Positions 10,748 to 23,849 of a stretch of DNA of 64,000 nucleotides are shown in pieces. Within the stretch, counting starts at the first letter, position 1. Each line of letters begins with the position of its first letter. The notes under the pieces are model-generated. The model saw only the letters and a program-made list of their open reading frames with translations, did no database searches and had not been told where the DNA came from. Origin of the DNA: Gossypium raimondii (lineage: Eukaryota > Streptophyta > Magnoliopsida > Malvales > Malvaceae); assembly GCF_025698545.1 (NCBI RefSeq), contig NC_068576.1:49069390-49133389 (forward strand), in the 5' to 3' direction. The position numbers and the translations under genes are program-made.

Positions 10748-13213
10748 CCTCGATAGTTAGGAATTTATAATCCATCTTTCATTCTCATCATGAATGATCA
10801 CCCCAACATCTCTGTCTTGCGGAGCCATTAGAATTAAGTTTTGCCCACCCTCTTTTAGTGGCCTCTCTATGATCAGTGTGGGGATAGCAAATCTTGTAGT
10901 GTTGGCAGTGAGTGCATGAACAGATCCTGCTTGATGCAGCCCACGTTAGGGAGTGTGATCAAGCAATGCAATTTACCTTACCAAATGGGACATATTATTG
11001 TTGCCCCATTAATGTTAAAGTGGGTAGTGGAGTGTGATCATGCAACTAGACTAGTTAAATATGGGTTGACTTAATTTTCGGTCTGACATAATTCCCTCAA
11101 TTACAGCAATTAGCAATTATTGGGTTGTATGGGTTCTTCTAATTACAGTGTTGGACCTTTCCTTCAAATAACAATCTTCCTTTTTATCAGTCGCTATTGG
11201 GCTTGGTCAACCCCCACTTATGGAATGAGTTTCAACTCTTACAAGCATAATCATAATCATAAACCGTCAAAATCTCTCAAAACCCCACACAGTGATTTAA
11301 AAATGGGTAAAACCCAACTTAAATCTGAGTTTTTTTACCAGAAAAGGCTTAATAAATCCTTGCTAACGAAAACTGGAATGATTAATAGCAGTGAAGAAAA
11401 GAGAGAGAATGAAACCCTAAAAATAAAACTTAGTTTTTCCATTTAAAATTGTTTTCTATTTCATGTTATACATTTCTTTAGAGTATATTGCATTGAAGGT
11501 TGAATATTAAAGTTTTTAAAATTATATATTTTAGTATTATTTTAATAAATATAATAATGATTAAGCAGAAAAATTCTGAAACAACCGACAGCCAATGATG
11601 ACCCAGTCAACCAATTTTCCAGTTTCCATATACAGTGTTAAAAGATAGAGTTACAGGACAGTCATCCGGACAAGGAAAAAAAGGTGACCTCCCTCTGCCA
11701 ATCCGCCACGTTTCCTTGGCTGGAACACTCAGGCACGTCACTGTACCGACCACGCTCGTCTCACACGTGCCAACTTTATTATTATAATTATCGATGATCA
11801 GTTTTTTACATGGGAGGAAAAGTAAAAAGGAGTTCGGAGAAAGTGAGAGGAAATAAAAGATAATATTTTTTATTTTTAAAATATCATTTTTATCCTTGAT
11901 TTATTTTAATGATTTTTTTATTATATCTTAGTTTTTTTAATCAAATTAATAAACTATCAAAATTATATTTTATATTTTTGAATTATTAGGACTCTTTACT
12001 TTTTAAGTTTGTAAAAATTAATTTATATTTTTTAACACTTGTAATTATTATTTTATGAAGAACATTAATTTTGTAATTTATAATTTAATTTAATTATTAT
12101 ATATTATTTAAATAAGTTTTAATTGAAAATTTTATTTAAACAAATTATTTACTTTACTTTTCACATCTTAACCAAATAAAATGTTAAAATTACTTTCCTT
12201 TCCTTTCTTTTATTAAATTTAGCTATTTAAACAATAAATAAATAATTGTGATAAAAAACAAAAATATTTCTTTATTTTTAATTATCTAAACATAGGACTA
12301 GTTTCCATTATAATAAAAAATTAAAATTTTAATAAAATGTTAGTAAATGAAATAATAAAAAGATTAAACTTTGAAAAATTAATAAACAAGTATTTACAAT
12401 TTTAAGTACAATTAAATTGACAATTAAAATATATCTAAATTAAAATAAATTTAGAGAAAACCCAAATATAATTTACACAAGGGAAGATTAAAACCTAAAA
12501 CTCTGAGATCCCAACACCTCAATTTTACTATTAAAGCAAAGATTGAAAATAAATTAATAAAATCAAACTTTGCATTTAATAGTTAAATCATTATGTTGAA
12601 TTTAAGTTTTTTATTCTCTTAAATAAATAAGTTTTTAAGCTAATAAAATTTAAATATTATTTTTAATCTAAAAATTTGGTATTTAAATTTAAATTTTAAT
12701 TTTAAACCTCAACCCTTCCTAATATTAATTTTATTAATGATATAAATTTCCAAAATCAACACAGTTCTATTGTTTTTCTTTTATGAACAATCCTAAGTTT
12801 TTAAATGGGATAACAATAAAGTTGTCATAATTTTAAAACTCGTCACGGGATTAAATTTAATCATTAAAATTTGGATTATACTTCTAATTACATTGTCATT
12901 TCAAATAATAAAAGATTTTTCTATTTAGATTTTGAGACGAAAGAACATCCTTATTTATATTAAGATCACAATTAAATATGTCAAAACTTTCGTGGGTTAT
13001 CAAAACTATAGATAGTCTAGAGTCCATAAATAATTGAAAAATTTTATGAAAAATTATGCTAATAAAAAGCGGTAACAAAAAGACAAAAAGTTATCATTAC
13101 ATTATAAGAAAGAAATCCATTTGCTTAGTTCTTTAGTTCTTAAGGAGCACAAAAAAAAAAGAATAAATGAGGAGGGGGCCGGTTGAGAAAATAAGAGTAA
13201 AGAAAATTTATAA
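10748..13213. other. Intergenic, no gene supported
   Basis: After the Gypsy element comes the right copy of the diverged repeat (11030-11230), then AT-rich sequence. A G-box-like CACACGTGCC lies near 11764, in a GC-richer stretch (11640-11780) that looks like promoter sequence, but no gene follows it on either strand. The rest (11840-13213) is low-complexity AT-rich DNA. Confidence 0.55.
11030..11230. repeat. Diverged repeat, right copy
   Basis: Partner of 660-880, same orientation. It reads GGGTTGTATGGGTTCTTCTA where the left copy has GGGTTGCATGGTTCCTCTA, then a related TTTCCTT...AAATAAC block and TCGCTATTGGGCTTGG. The two copies lie either side of the Gypsy element, but the element's own GTATA duplication shows that it did not create them. 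Confidence 0.5.
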
Positions 13214-14951
13214 GATATTGTAATACCCCTAACTCAAATCTGTTGCCGGAACAGGGTTACGGAGCATTACCGGAATTTACAAATTAAATACGGTAATTTC
13301 TCAACTTTTCAAATTTTTTTTAGAAGTAGGGGACACATGCCCGTGTCTCTGCTCGTGTAAATGGAAATAGGTCATTATTAAACAAAATACCTATACATGC
13401 CACTATATCCAAAATCCAATCATTCGAACATACCGATATAACCAATGGATAGTGTGATATATCTCTGACAAGTTTTCAACTCAATCAAGCTTCCGATAAT
13501 CTGTAAGATAAATAAAAACAAATACGTAAGCAATGAATGCTTAGTAGGATTTTAAATAATTCTAATACTCCATAATTTCTTTTGTCAAAAACAATATAAT
13601 CAATAAACACACTTCCTTCAAATCGATATCAATAATAATCGATAATTCTTTCAATTCAAACACATAAGTCTCTTACCATTTCTTACTGAATCAAAGAATG
13701 GCTTACAGATATGAGTATATCGTTCTTTTTGTGCCATAGTCCGACTATGGTCTTATCGACAATTTATCCTCACAAAATGATTGTACTCAATCCCGCGTTC
13801 AATCTAAACTGAGTATTAAATTCAATAATATATTTCCAATAACAATTCTGTAACACCCCTAACCCGTATCCGTCGCCGAATTAGGGTTACGAGGCATTAC
13901 TGTACAAAACACAACTCAAAGCAGTCATAAAAAAAAACATTTGTATGCAATTCGTTTGGATATAGGTTTATATAAACTATTTCCAAATCAAAATATATGC
14001 ATTGTATATAAATAAATATATAAATTTAAATATATATACATAAAAGTAAGCATAATTAAAAATTCTACTTAACCATTTAAAACAAAACATAATATTTCAA
14101 TTCAACTAATCTATAAGAAAATAAGCCATATTCGTATGACTGTTAATTATATTTACAATACTTCAAAGTACAACTTTCAAAACATAATCTAGCCTATACA
14201 TGCCATAAGTTTAAGTTTAAACATTTCAATACCGAGACAGTAGATAGAGTGATGAACTTGCTGACGATCCCCGAGCTTGAAGCTTGATCTTTAAGTCTAT
14301 AAAACAGAAAGACATAAACAAACAAAGTAAGCTTTTATAGCTTAGTAAGTCTATAGCATATCAAAAATATAAAATTTATTATGAAATTTTTGGTACTCTT
14401 AACGAGATCGCAAATACCATATACGTTAACATTTACACGTAGTCAAATGCACACATAATTATTAAGACTTAAAACCGAATACATATACTCTATAAACATG
14501 AATCACCGAATGCATATATACATATGCTTAACAAATATTATAATCAAATATATACATGTATTTATCACATACATATATCCAAAGTCATATAGGTACTTAC
14601 GGTACATATAATCGAATATATACAAATTTATCAATCACATTTCATATTCCATTATACAAGTATGTATATCAATTATAAACTTTTAACCTAACTCATATTT
14701 ATGCATATAATAGAATGCATTCTTGTTCAACTTTTACTTATAAACAAATATATATATATTCATAATTGCGCATAAGAATACTCATCAATTTCTTATACCA
14801 AATGCACAGATATAAATATATATATACTTTTCAACTACACTTAACAGATATATAGATACATATACATATATATATCAACCACCAATGTCAGATATATGAA
14901 CAACTTCTTCAAACACATAAATCTGAACAATTCACACAATTTAAACAAATT

Positions 14952-15135
14952 CACCGGCACTTAGCCTGCTAGGCTTAAAACCTGTTTCAATACACCGGCA
15001 ATTAGCCTGCTAGACTTAAAGTCCGAAACATTTCACCGGCATCAAGCCTGCTAGACATAAAGTCTGAAATATTTTACTGGCATCAAACCTGCTAGACATA
15101 AAGTCTGAATTATTTCATTGGCAATAGATCTGATT
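14952..15135 (+). repeat. 41-bp tandem array of hairpin units (solo LTR 3)
   Basis: About 4.5 copies of a unit running CACCGGCA...AGCCTGCTAG...AAAGTCTGAA; starts at 14952, 14993, 15034, 15075 and about 15115. The first unit contains the inverted pair AGCCT-GCT-AGGCT. Later units decay progressively to the right. It begins about 1.1 kb from the LTR 5' end. Confidence 0.85.
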
Positions 15136-15312
15136 GGTACTGAACTTTAACAAAAAAAATCTCAATTCCCAAAAATTGTATCTCATATTTGTATATAGAA
15201 TCCACATAAAATTCAGCTCAATAATTTATAAACTATATCTTTAAATAACATAGATGTATAAAGTTCAAACATCAATTCCAGCTCAATAATTTAATTATAC
15301 ATCCAAACACAC

Positions 15313-15334
15313 ATATATATATATATATATATAT
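15313..15334. repeat. (AT)n microsatellite
   Basis: About 11 AT repeats inside the inner solo LTR. Confidence 0.9.
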
Positions 15335-15454
15335 GCATTAACCTACTACTAATATCATATATTCAATCATCTTTTAATAATCCAACTAATAATTTCATAC
15401 TTTCAATGCTATTCAAAAACTTTACATGAATATACATACATAATTGAACCTCCC

Positions 15455-15481
<27 letters not shown>
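15455..15481. repeat. (AT)n microsatellite
   Basis: About 13 AT repeats inside the inner solo LTR, 120 bp after the first. Confidence 0.9.
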
Positions 15482-15487
<6 letters not shown>

Positions 15488-17525
15488 CATACATAATTCA
15501 TTACAAGAATATATACCGTATATTAGCATAACCGAACCTCATGTAACCTTGTATATTTGTCATACCTAAATTCACTATAAAATCATATACATGTATGTAT
15601 ACCGATCATTCGAATATAACATATATATATAATTACCAACTCACATATACAAATATAAGTTACATATCTTAATCAAATCTAAGAGTTTATACATATATAT
15701 ATTTATATACATATATTAGGACCTAATATACATATATATGTATATATCATATATTAAAACCAAGAATTTATACATATACAACATTCATACTTCCACTAAA
15801 TTCAAAAACTATATATATACACATAAGTATATATATTCGATCATTATGTATATAATTATAAATATATATACATATTCATACAGTTTATTCATGCTATTAC
15901 ATATATTTTGAATCTATCATATACATGTATAATTTCTTACCTAATTTCATTACAAGAGATTTTCATATATATACATGCCTATCCGAATCTCACCTTTACT
16001 TATATAAAATTTAAACCTATAATTTAACTCATGAACTTATACAAGATTATACTTGTATATTTGAAACTATCAAATACTTATATAAAATTTATACTTATAC
16101 TTCAAATTATAAACATTTAATTACAGCTCATAAAGTATACAATAGATATACAAGTATAAATATTGGTTTAATAACTTACCTCAGACAGTGAAAAATTGAA
16201 ATCGGACAATTAGTCAACGACTTTGGCTTTTCCCCGATTTAGCTCCGATTTCTTTGGTTCTTGATCTAAACATATTCAAAATGAGCTAGTTTAAATATTA
16301 TTATATTCAAATTAATCCAAAAACATGTAAATAGGTAAATTACCATTTTGCCCCTACCATTTACACTTTTTGCAATTTAGTCCATATTGCATAAAACACA
16401 AAATACACAAAATTTGTCTACAATATACAAGGGCCGAATATCCCTAGTGTTCATACAAGTCCACATAATTCATTTATTTCACATTTTGGTCCCTCAAAAA
16501 TTTAATTTCACAAATTAGCCCTAATTACTCAATTTCACCAAAAATTCAAAGACAAAACATGTTAATCTTTCACTTAACTTTCATATTTCATCATCAACTA
16601 TCACAAAGCTCAAGAATTCATCGATGGCATATCACAAAATTAACACCAATTCCAAAAATTAAAACATGGGTCTTGTAATACACAAAGCAACGATCTCAAA
16701 AACGTAAAAATTATCAAAAACCGAACAAAGAACTAACCTTAATTTGAGCTCATCAATGGCCGAATATAGCTAGGTTTTACTCTTTTTCTCCTTTTTCAAA
16801 TTCGGCAAGAAGATGCTGATGAATTTATTTTTCTTTTGTTTTAATTAACCTATATTAACATGTATTTTAATTTATTATTTTAACCTTATTTGAATAAATT
16901 ATAAAACACATAATACAAGGGCAATGGTCCGCTATCTAATTTATGGGCTAATTGCTTCTTAACTCCTCCCATTTAAAAAGACAACAACAATTGGGTGCTT
17001 TTAAATTTAACCCCTAAATTTTATTTTATGCGATTAGCCCTTTTTATCAAATTGAACCCTCGAAAAATTAAAATTTTATACAAAATTTTCACAAATAGTA
17101 ATTCACTCATTATAAATGCCAAAAACAATTTTAAAGTATTTTTCTAACTCGGATTTGTGGTCCCGAAACTACTTTGTCCGATTAGAGTCAAAATCAGGCT
17201 GTTACAAATTCAATTTAGCTTTCATTAGTTAATATCATATACTATCACATTGAGCCATTATTTATCTCATGAATATTTAGTTCATGTTTTCATTTCACAT
17301 TTTCATATTCAATTCACATTTTCAAATTATATTCCACAATCACGTTTCTTTCAATAGCTCAACTGTTTCATTTCATTCGATTTAACTTTTCATTTAATTA
17401 CCCTATTAACAGACTCGGGCTTTGGCGGATACGTGGATTCCAACCAAACACACCAGTATGGCACATTGTACCTTAACGGTACATAGTACCTAAACGATGT
17501 CGATGTGGTAGCGATATGATATGAT

Positions 17526-17740
17526 AATAGTATTCAACACACAAAGTGCCGAATCTGTAATAGTACGGTAACAGTATTCGACACACAAAGTGCCGAATTG
17601 GTAACAGTAACGGTAACCGTATTCGAAACACAAAGTGCCGAATCGATAACAGTAACAGTATTCGACACACAAAGTGCCGAATTAGTAACAGTAACAGTGG
17701 TCGGCATATAAATGCCTCATCAGTAAGCCGGCAAAAACCT
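17526..17740 (+). repeat. 39-45-bp tandem array of hairpin units (solo LTR 2)
   Basis: Four copies of a unit with ACACACAAAGTGCCGAAT and a GTAACAGTAACGG-like linker, then a fifth related unit with CGGCATATAAATGCC. Each unit has outer arms ATTCG...CGAAT. The array begins about 945 bp from the LTR 5' end once the inner insertion is subtracted. Its open minus-strand frames come from the repeat period and are not genes. Confidence 0.85.
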
Positions 17741-20171
17741 GTACTCTTCCATGTCCTATGGTATACCAACTATATCTGACTAGCCCGACTAGTTAATAGG
17801 ATACTTAATTCACTTTTCAGTACAATTTCCATCTTAGTTCAGTATCAATTATAATTCCTTATTTCAATCAGTTTCACAGTATTGCAGTAATTCATTACTT
17901 CAATAATTTCACAGTTCAATGTAGTATACATAACAATATTCAATAACTTCACAATTCAACTCAGTACTCAAAACAATATTCAATATTCCATAATTCAGTT
18001 AAGTATCAGTCTCAATTTCAATACCCAATCACAAATTTATCATTTTAATAAACACTTACCTTAAAATACTTACCACACATAATTAGTAAATTAAACACAT
18101 AATAATGATAATGTTTGAATTTCAGTGATACAAACACATATTTCTTATTCAATTCAGTTCAATACTAACACATATACATATATATTATTCATCACCAAAT
18201 AACATTCACTTTAATCAAAATTGTGTAGAATATAGTTCATACGAACTTACCAGGTTAATTTGCAGAAATACCAAGATACAGGGGCATTTTAGAAATTTTC
18301 TATTTCCCTCGATTTTCTGCCCGATCTTGATCTAAATTAATATTTCATTTAATTTATTAACTTAAATATTAAAACAATTCATTTCATGCAATTTGGTCAT
18401 TTTTGACATTTTTACAAAATTACCCTAAAAATTTACTTTTATTCAATTTAGTCCCTGAACCTATAACATGTAAATTAGCTATTTCAAAAAAAAAAACTCA
18501 TATTAGTTGAATATTCACATATAATTTTCCTCCTCCTCCTCTCCATTCCACATCTTTAATGTGCATAACACATTTAAACAACATTATCCATATTATCACT
18601 ATTTTTCTGTATGTAAATTTAAGCTATCTGTCTGAGTCTGAGTCACTAATTTATTTATATATCGAGCTAAAGAGCTCCAAATTAAGATCTGTTAATTTTC
18701 CCTGAAACTAGACTCTCATATCTTCTTACCATAAAATTTTCAGAATTTTTGGTTCAGAAAATAAGTACAATTTATTCTTTAAAGTTTCCCTTGTTTCACT
18801 GTTCGACAGTTCCGACCTCTCTTCAGTAAAAAATAATTATTTCATTGTACAGAATTCGAATGATGTCCTCATTTATTTCTCTTGAAAATAGACTCATTAA
18901 GGATTTTAAACATATAAATTATAACCCACAATTATTTTTTTACAATTTTTAATGATTTTTCCAAGTCAAAACAGGGAATTCCAAAATCATTCTGACCCTG
19001 TCTCACCCAAATTCAAATATCTCATAATATAAAATTCTTTTGTATACACCGTTTCTTTTATGTGAAAAGATTCATTCAACTTTAATTTCATATATTATTT
19101 AGCTTCTAATTCAATTTCCACCATTTTTGGTGATTTTTCAAAGTCACACAACTATTGTTGTCTAAACTGTTTTGTTGCTGAATGTACTATTTCATAATTT
19201 TTCACTTTTTCTCACTTTTCTTTTTATCGATCAAGGTCAATTTCTCGTCTTTCTTGATTTATAACAACACTAACTTTTTTAACACTCATATTATTCAATT
19301 TAGTTCAAAAATCACTCTTTGAAAAAAATACATTTTTGCCCCTAAACTTTTCATTAATTCCTATTTCGTCTCTAGGCTTAAAAAATGAAATTCATGCAAT
19401 TCAATCCACTTTTCAAGCCTAAAAGAAATTCATATATATCTATAACAGTCCATAGATTTCACAAAAATCAAAATTTTCCTTTGAATTTCACAAGTTTACC
19501 ATTTAGTCCCTAAATCTCAATTTCATCCAAAATCACTTTGTAAAAGTTGTTTATTTACTAACAACCTTTCATTTTCTACCATAAATTTTCAATTTTCAGC
19601 ATGTTCATCCATGGCACAATTTCCATACCTTGATAACTTTTCAAATAAATTCTAAAAATAGAGAGAACATGTTATCTCGATCTCAAAAATATAAAAATTA
19701 TTAAAAACGAGGCATGATTACTTACCAATTTATGCCAAGAAAGTCTCTTTTCTCTCTCCTAGGGTTTCCATGTAAATTTTGGGGAAGAAGATGATAAAGA
19801 AAGATGATATGTTCATGTAATTAATTATCATATTTTAATTTCCCCAAATTCCATTTTAGTCCTTTTCTTTTCTTAAATTCCATGATGATTCATCCATAAA
19901 ATCTACCATATTTTGATTGATAGTCTATTTATCATATAAGGACCTCTAATTTTGAATTTCATAGCTATTTAATCCTTCTAGCTTCTAGAATTCAATTTCT
20001 ACATTTTATACTTAATTAATCACTAAATCGATAAAATTTTCATATCAGTATTTTCATGCAACCTTCCTATCATAATGCAACCCATGTCAAAATTTTAAAA
20101 TAAAATTTTCCTCGTCGGATTTGTGGTCCCGAAACCACTGTTCCAACTAAACTCAAAATCGGGCTGTTACA

Positions 20172-21584
20172 GGTATGATCTATTTGTATCTAACGTACCA
20201 ACTCCAAATATTTAAAAAAAAAAGCGTAAGCCTTTATTTCAAAATACTTTGATATATGAGATGAATTTATTATTTTGATTTCTTACTTGTTTTGTTATTG
20301 AATTAAGTTGAGCAGTTTTACATTTACAAACACACAAAAAACAATTTTTGTGGAAAAAACAATTTTTTTTATGTTATGACTCTTCCATATATGCCCGCTT
20401 TGGTTTGAATGGACATTTTGAAGAAATTTCAATTTAGTTCTGCAATAAAAAAAAAAAGGGGGGGGGGAATACTTGGATTGAGTTTTTTTCTTCCCAACGA
20501 GAAAGCTTATCACACATTGAAAATATAGGGGTTTAATAGAAATGGTTAAATAAGAATTGAATTAGATTTGATGGCTAAGTGTTCAAGGGTCCTCTCTAGA
20601 TATTCAAGTTTGAACTCCCTTCCTCTCATTTTATTTTCGACAACCTAGGGTAAAGTCACACTCAAAATATATATAGTCAATAGTTAAGACTAAACAAAAA
20701 ATGAGTCTTAAGCTTAATAGTTAAGTGTAAGTTTCCTTTCTTACAGGCCCTAGGTTTGAGCCACTTCTTTCCCTTTCATTTTCTTTTGAATTTTGACGGG
20801 TTTGGGTAAATTTAAAAGTGTCACCCCTAGGTTTTCAAACCCTAACTATTTAATCATTTTTTCCTCATTTTGATTAGGGTTGCCTCCTTTCAAATTCTAG
20901 TAAAATTTCACTTTATCTTCTATTTCTTTTCTTTTTTTTTTCATTTTCTTTACATCATATTTTCATCCTATTGCTGTTGATTATTTTGTTTTCCCGAATC
21001 AATCGTCCCATGTTCAATCGTTTCTATACCGATTTTGTAATTTCCATCAATAGCATCCGTATCATTGTCAAAAAAACAATAGACACACCTCGTTTCGATG
21101 ATTAGATCTTGTATTTCTATAATATTACTATCCGATGTTAATCTTTCGTTTGATTAATCAATATTTTACTGTTCTTGACAAATCCTTGATAATCTTGTTG
21201 AAATCTTGACACCAATTATTAATTTGAAATTATTCAAAATATTATTTTTATTAAATTTGTTCTTAAAATTATTCAAAATTAAAACTAAATAGTAAAATTC
21301 AATAAAAAGAGAGTAAAAAGTGAAGTAATAATATTGAAATAAGACTTTAACTACACGATGAAAAGAAAAGAAAAGAAAAGAAAAGAAAAGATTATATATT
21401 GTGGATTTCATTTTAACAAAATAAAATAGATATCAAATCTAAAGCTTAAATTTATTTATTTTAATCTGATGGTTAAAATCATTTTGATTTTTATATTTTA
21501 AATATAAAAAATTTTCACAATAAATAAAATCGAAATGGTAGGCTGCGTTTTCCTACTAAAGAAAAGTTACCTTAATTTTGTTCG
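20172..21584. other. Intergenic, upstream of the RGP gene
   Basis: No gene supported. It contains an A-run followed by a G-run at about 20448-20468 and an (AAAAG)6 microsatellite at about 21360-21390. The rest is AT-rich. Confidence 0.6.
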
Positions 21585-21620
21585 CACGTGCCACCCGTTG
21601 TAAATCCTTCTCTTATAAAA
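21585..21620 (+). promoter_or_regulatory. RGP core promoter: G-box and TATA box
   Basis: CACGTG (21585-21590, context GCACGTGCC) is a palindromic G-box, a bZIP/bHLH target. TATAAAA at 21614-21620 lies 96 bp before the ATG, so transcription probably starts near 21645-21650. A CT-rich leader follows (about 21640-21695). Confidence 0.7.
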
Positions 21621-21715
21621 ACACGGTTCCCCTCTTTCATTCCCCTATCTCAAGCAGTCAAACTCACCCCTCCCTTCCTCTCTGCTTTTACTTTGCTAAG
21701 TCCAAGCTTTCGACA

Positions 21716-23684
21716 ATGGCCGAACCCTCTACCATTTCACCAGCTCCCCTCTTGAAAGATGAGCTCGACATAGTCATTCCAACCATTCGGAACTTGGACT
21801 TTTTGGAGATGTGGAGGCCCTTTTTCCAGCCTTACCATCTCATCATTGTTCAAGATGGCGATCCTTCCAAAACCATCAAGGTTCCGGAGGGCTTCGACTA
21901 TGAGCTTTACAATAGGAACGATATCAACAGGATTTTGGGTCCTAAGTCTTCTTGTATCTCTTTCAAGGATTCTGCTTGTCGCTGCTTTGGTTACATGGTT
22001 TCCAAGAAGAAGTACATTTATACCATTGATGATGACTGCTTTGTGAGCTAAAATACTTATCTCTTTCCTCCTTTTCAATTTTGGGTTTCGGGTTATAGAA
22101 TTAAAAAAAATAAAACACAAGTATCTGGTACTTTTGGAGATCTGGGTTTCAGTCAATTCTTGGAATTGGAATTTGGGTTCTTTTGTTTTTACTGTTTTGC
22201 ATGTGGGTTTTATGTTTTGGCTCTTGATGTGATCTTTTAGTCTTCTGGGCATGCAAGTTTAGATCTTGATGTGATTTGGGAATTTTGAATTTTGTTTAGT
22301 ATTAAAGTTCAAAAGTTCTTTTTTAATACAATTTAGTGGTATTTCCCCATCTTGATTTGCTATTTGGATCTGCAATTTTTTCTCTGCTTCCCGGCTTTAG
22401 ATGTAACATGTGTTTATCTGTGTTTCCTGGTATATTTTCTATAGTTATCTGCTTTTACTTGTTAGGCTTTCGAGATAGTCATCCTACATTTACTCATTAA
22501 CTAATGTTGAGCCGTTGTTCATTCAATGGTGATGTAAATCTTAGTAGCCTTTCTTAACAATTTCTTAGTCTTTTGCTGTTTTGTCATGTTTGTCTGTAAA
22601 TTTTGAAATGTAGGTCGATTTTCAATGAGATCTGACCATGAAGTGTTGTGCTTTTCTGGTATTCTATACTCCATCTTGCGATGTATGTAAATCTGAAGTT
22701 CGAGGCTGCTTGTGTTACAGGTTGCGAAAGATCCATCCGGCAAAGACATTAACGCACTGGAGCAGCACATAAAGAACCTTCTTTGTCCATCTACTCCGTT
22801 TTTCTTCAACACTCTCTATGACCCGTACCGAGCTGGTGCAGATTTCGTTCGTGGGTACCCATTCAGTCTCCGCGAAGGTGTTCCCACTGCCGTTTCTCAT
22901 GGCCTCTGGCTCAACATCCCGGATTATGATGCACCAACTCAGCTTGTCAAGCCTCTTGAGAGAAACACCAGGTGTGTGTATATATATAAACTTCACATTT
23001 TGTCTGACGTGTGTACTCGTACAAATGAAGACTAAATCCAATGTCTAATTTCTACCAGGTACGTTGATGCTATTATGACAATACCGAAGGGAACCCTCTT
23101 TCCCATGTGTGGTATGAATCTGGCATTCAACCGTGAATTGATCGGCCCTGCTATGTACTTTGGACTCATGGGTGATGGTCAGCCTATTGGTCGATACGAT
23201 GATATGTGGGCTGGCTGGTGTACCAAGGTATCTCATCATTCTTGCCATCACCTACTGATTTGTTGCTGTTACACTTGTCTGTAGCTTCATGTAAGTTTCC
23301 TCTTACACTGCAACTGCTAATAGCCTGTCGGTTCACATTCAGGTCATATGTGATCACCTCGGACTGGGAGTGAAGACAGGATTGCCTTACATTTGGCACA
23401 GCAAAGCGAGCAACCCGTTTGTGAATCTTAGGAAAGAATACAAAGGAATTTACTGGCAAGAAGAGTTGATCCCGTTCTTCCAGTCTGTTACCCTTCCTAA
23501 GGACTGCACCTCGGTTCAGAAATGCTACATCGAAATCTCCAAGCAGGTCAAGGCAAAACTAGGCAAGGTAGATGACTACTTCAACAAGCTGGCTGATGCT
23601 ATGGTGACCTGGATCGAAGCATGGGATGAGCTGAATCCATCTGGTGCAAAATCCGCCGAGCTGTCCAATGGTGCTTCGAAGTAG
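21716..23684 (+). CDS. RGP: UDP-arabinopyranose mutase / reversibly glycosylated polypeptide
   Basis: Four exons: 21716-22042, 22721-22971, 23059-23227 and 23343-23684; introns of 678, 87 and 115 bp are all GT-AG. The product is 362 residues, normal for the family. It interconverts UDP-arabinopyranose and UDP-arabinofuranose for cell-wall arabinan and arabinogalactan synthesis, acting in the cytosol and at the Golgi face. The N-terminal block [16 protein letters not shown] is the family signature; TIDDDC (residues 104-108) is the DXD-like metal/nucleotide-sugar site; SLREGVPT near residue 160 contains the arginine position reported to be glycosylated in this family. [10 protein letters not shown] and DDMWAGWC are also conserved. 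There is no signal peptide, as expected. The ATG at 21716 follows a CT-rich leader and matches known starts (MAE...). The frame is intact across all junctions, so the gene should be functional. UAM activity versus a non-catalytic partner (RGP5-type) cannot be decided by eye, but similarity to the catalytic class looks strong. Confidence 0.96.
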
Positions 23685-23842
23685 GCTTGTTCAGTAAGCA
23701 GCTAACATATTGTTTAGCAGCCCCAGGCTTGTTTGGGGATCACCGACACTTGCCAAAGCTCCATTGCTTGGAGTGCTTATTTTGCAGGTTGGAGGAGGAT
23801 GGGCACATTGTTATTTTATCATATTATTACCGAGTTTAGAAC

Positions 23843-23848
23843 AATAAA
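23843..23848 (+). terminator. RGP polyadenylation signal
   Basis: AATAAA 159 bp after the stop codon, in a T-rich 3' context. Confidence 0.6.
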
Positions 23849-23849
23849 A

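Larger units (their letters stand above)
13849..17206 (+). mobile_element. Solo LTR (inner), nested in the outer solo LTR
   Basis: 3358 bp, starting TGTAACACCCCTAACCCG and ending GGCTGTTACA, with the perfect 5-bp duplication AATTC at 13844-13848 and 17207-17211. Same orientation as its host LTR. The central part (about 14440-16150) is unusually rich in TATATA and ACATATA. Confidence 0.92.
13219..20171 (+). mobile_element. Solo LTR (outer), split by another solo LTR
   Basis: Starts TGTAATACCCC and ends with CCCGAAACCACTG...GGGCTGTTACA. Flanking 5-mers are GATAT (13214-13218) and GGTAT (20172-20176), one mismatch, consistent with an old target duplication. Removing the inner insertion and one AATTC leaves about 3590 bp. 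The 3' end block is close to that of the solo LTR at 7160-9674 (GTCCCGAAACCACTGTTCC is shared). No coding or internal region is present. Confidence 0.82.

Noticed and set aside
17473..17769. Repetitive minus-strand protein (CVEYCYC-like repeats)
   Set aside because: Translation of the 39-45-bp array; other arrays here give no such frame.
20448..20468. A-run followed by G-run as a functional quadruplex
   Set aside because: A single G-run cannot form an intramolecular quadruplex.
21737..22252. 171-codon antisense frame over RGP exon 1
   Set aside because: Shadow of a well-supported exon; no motif.
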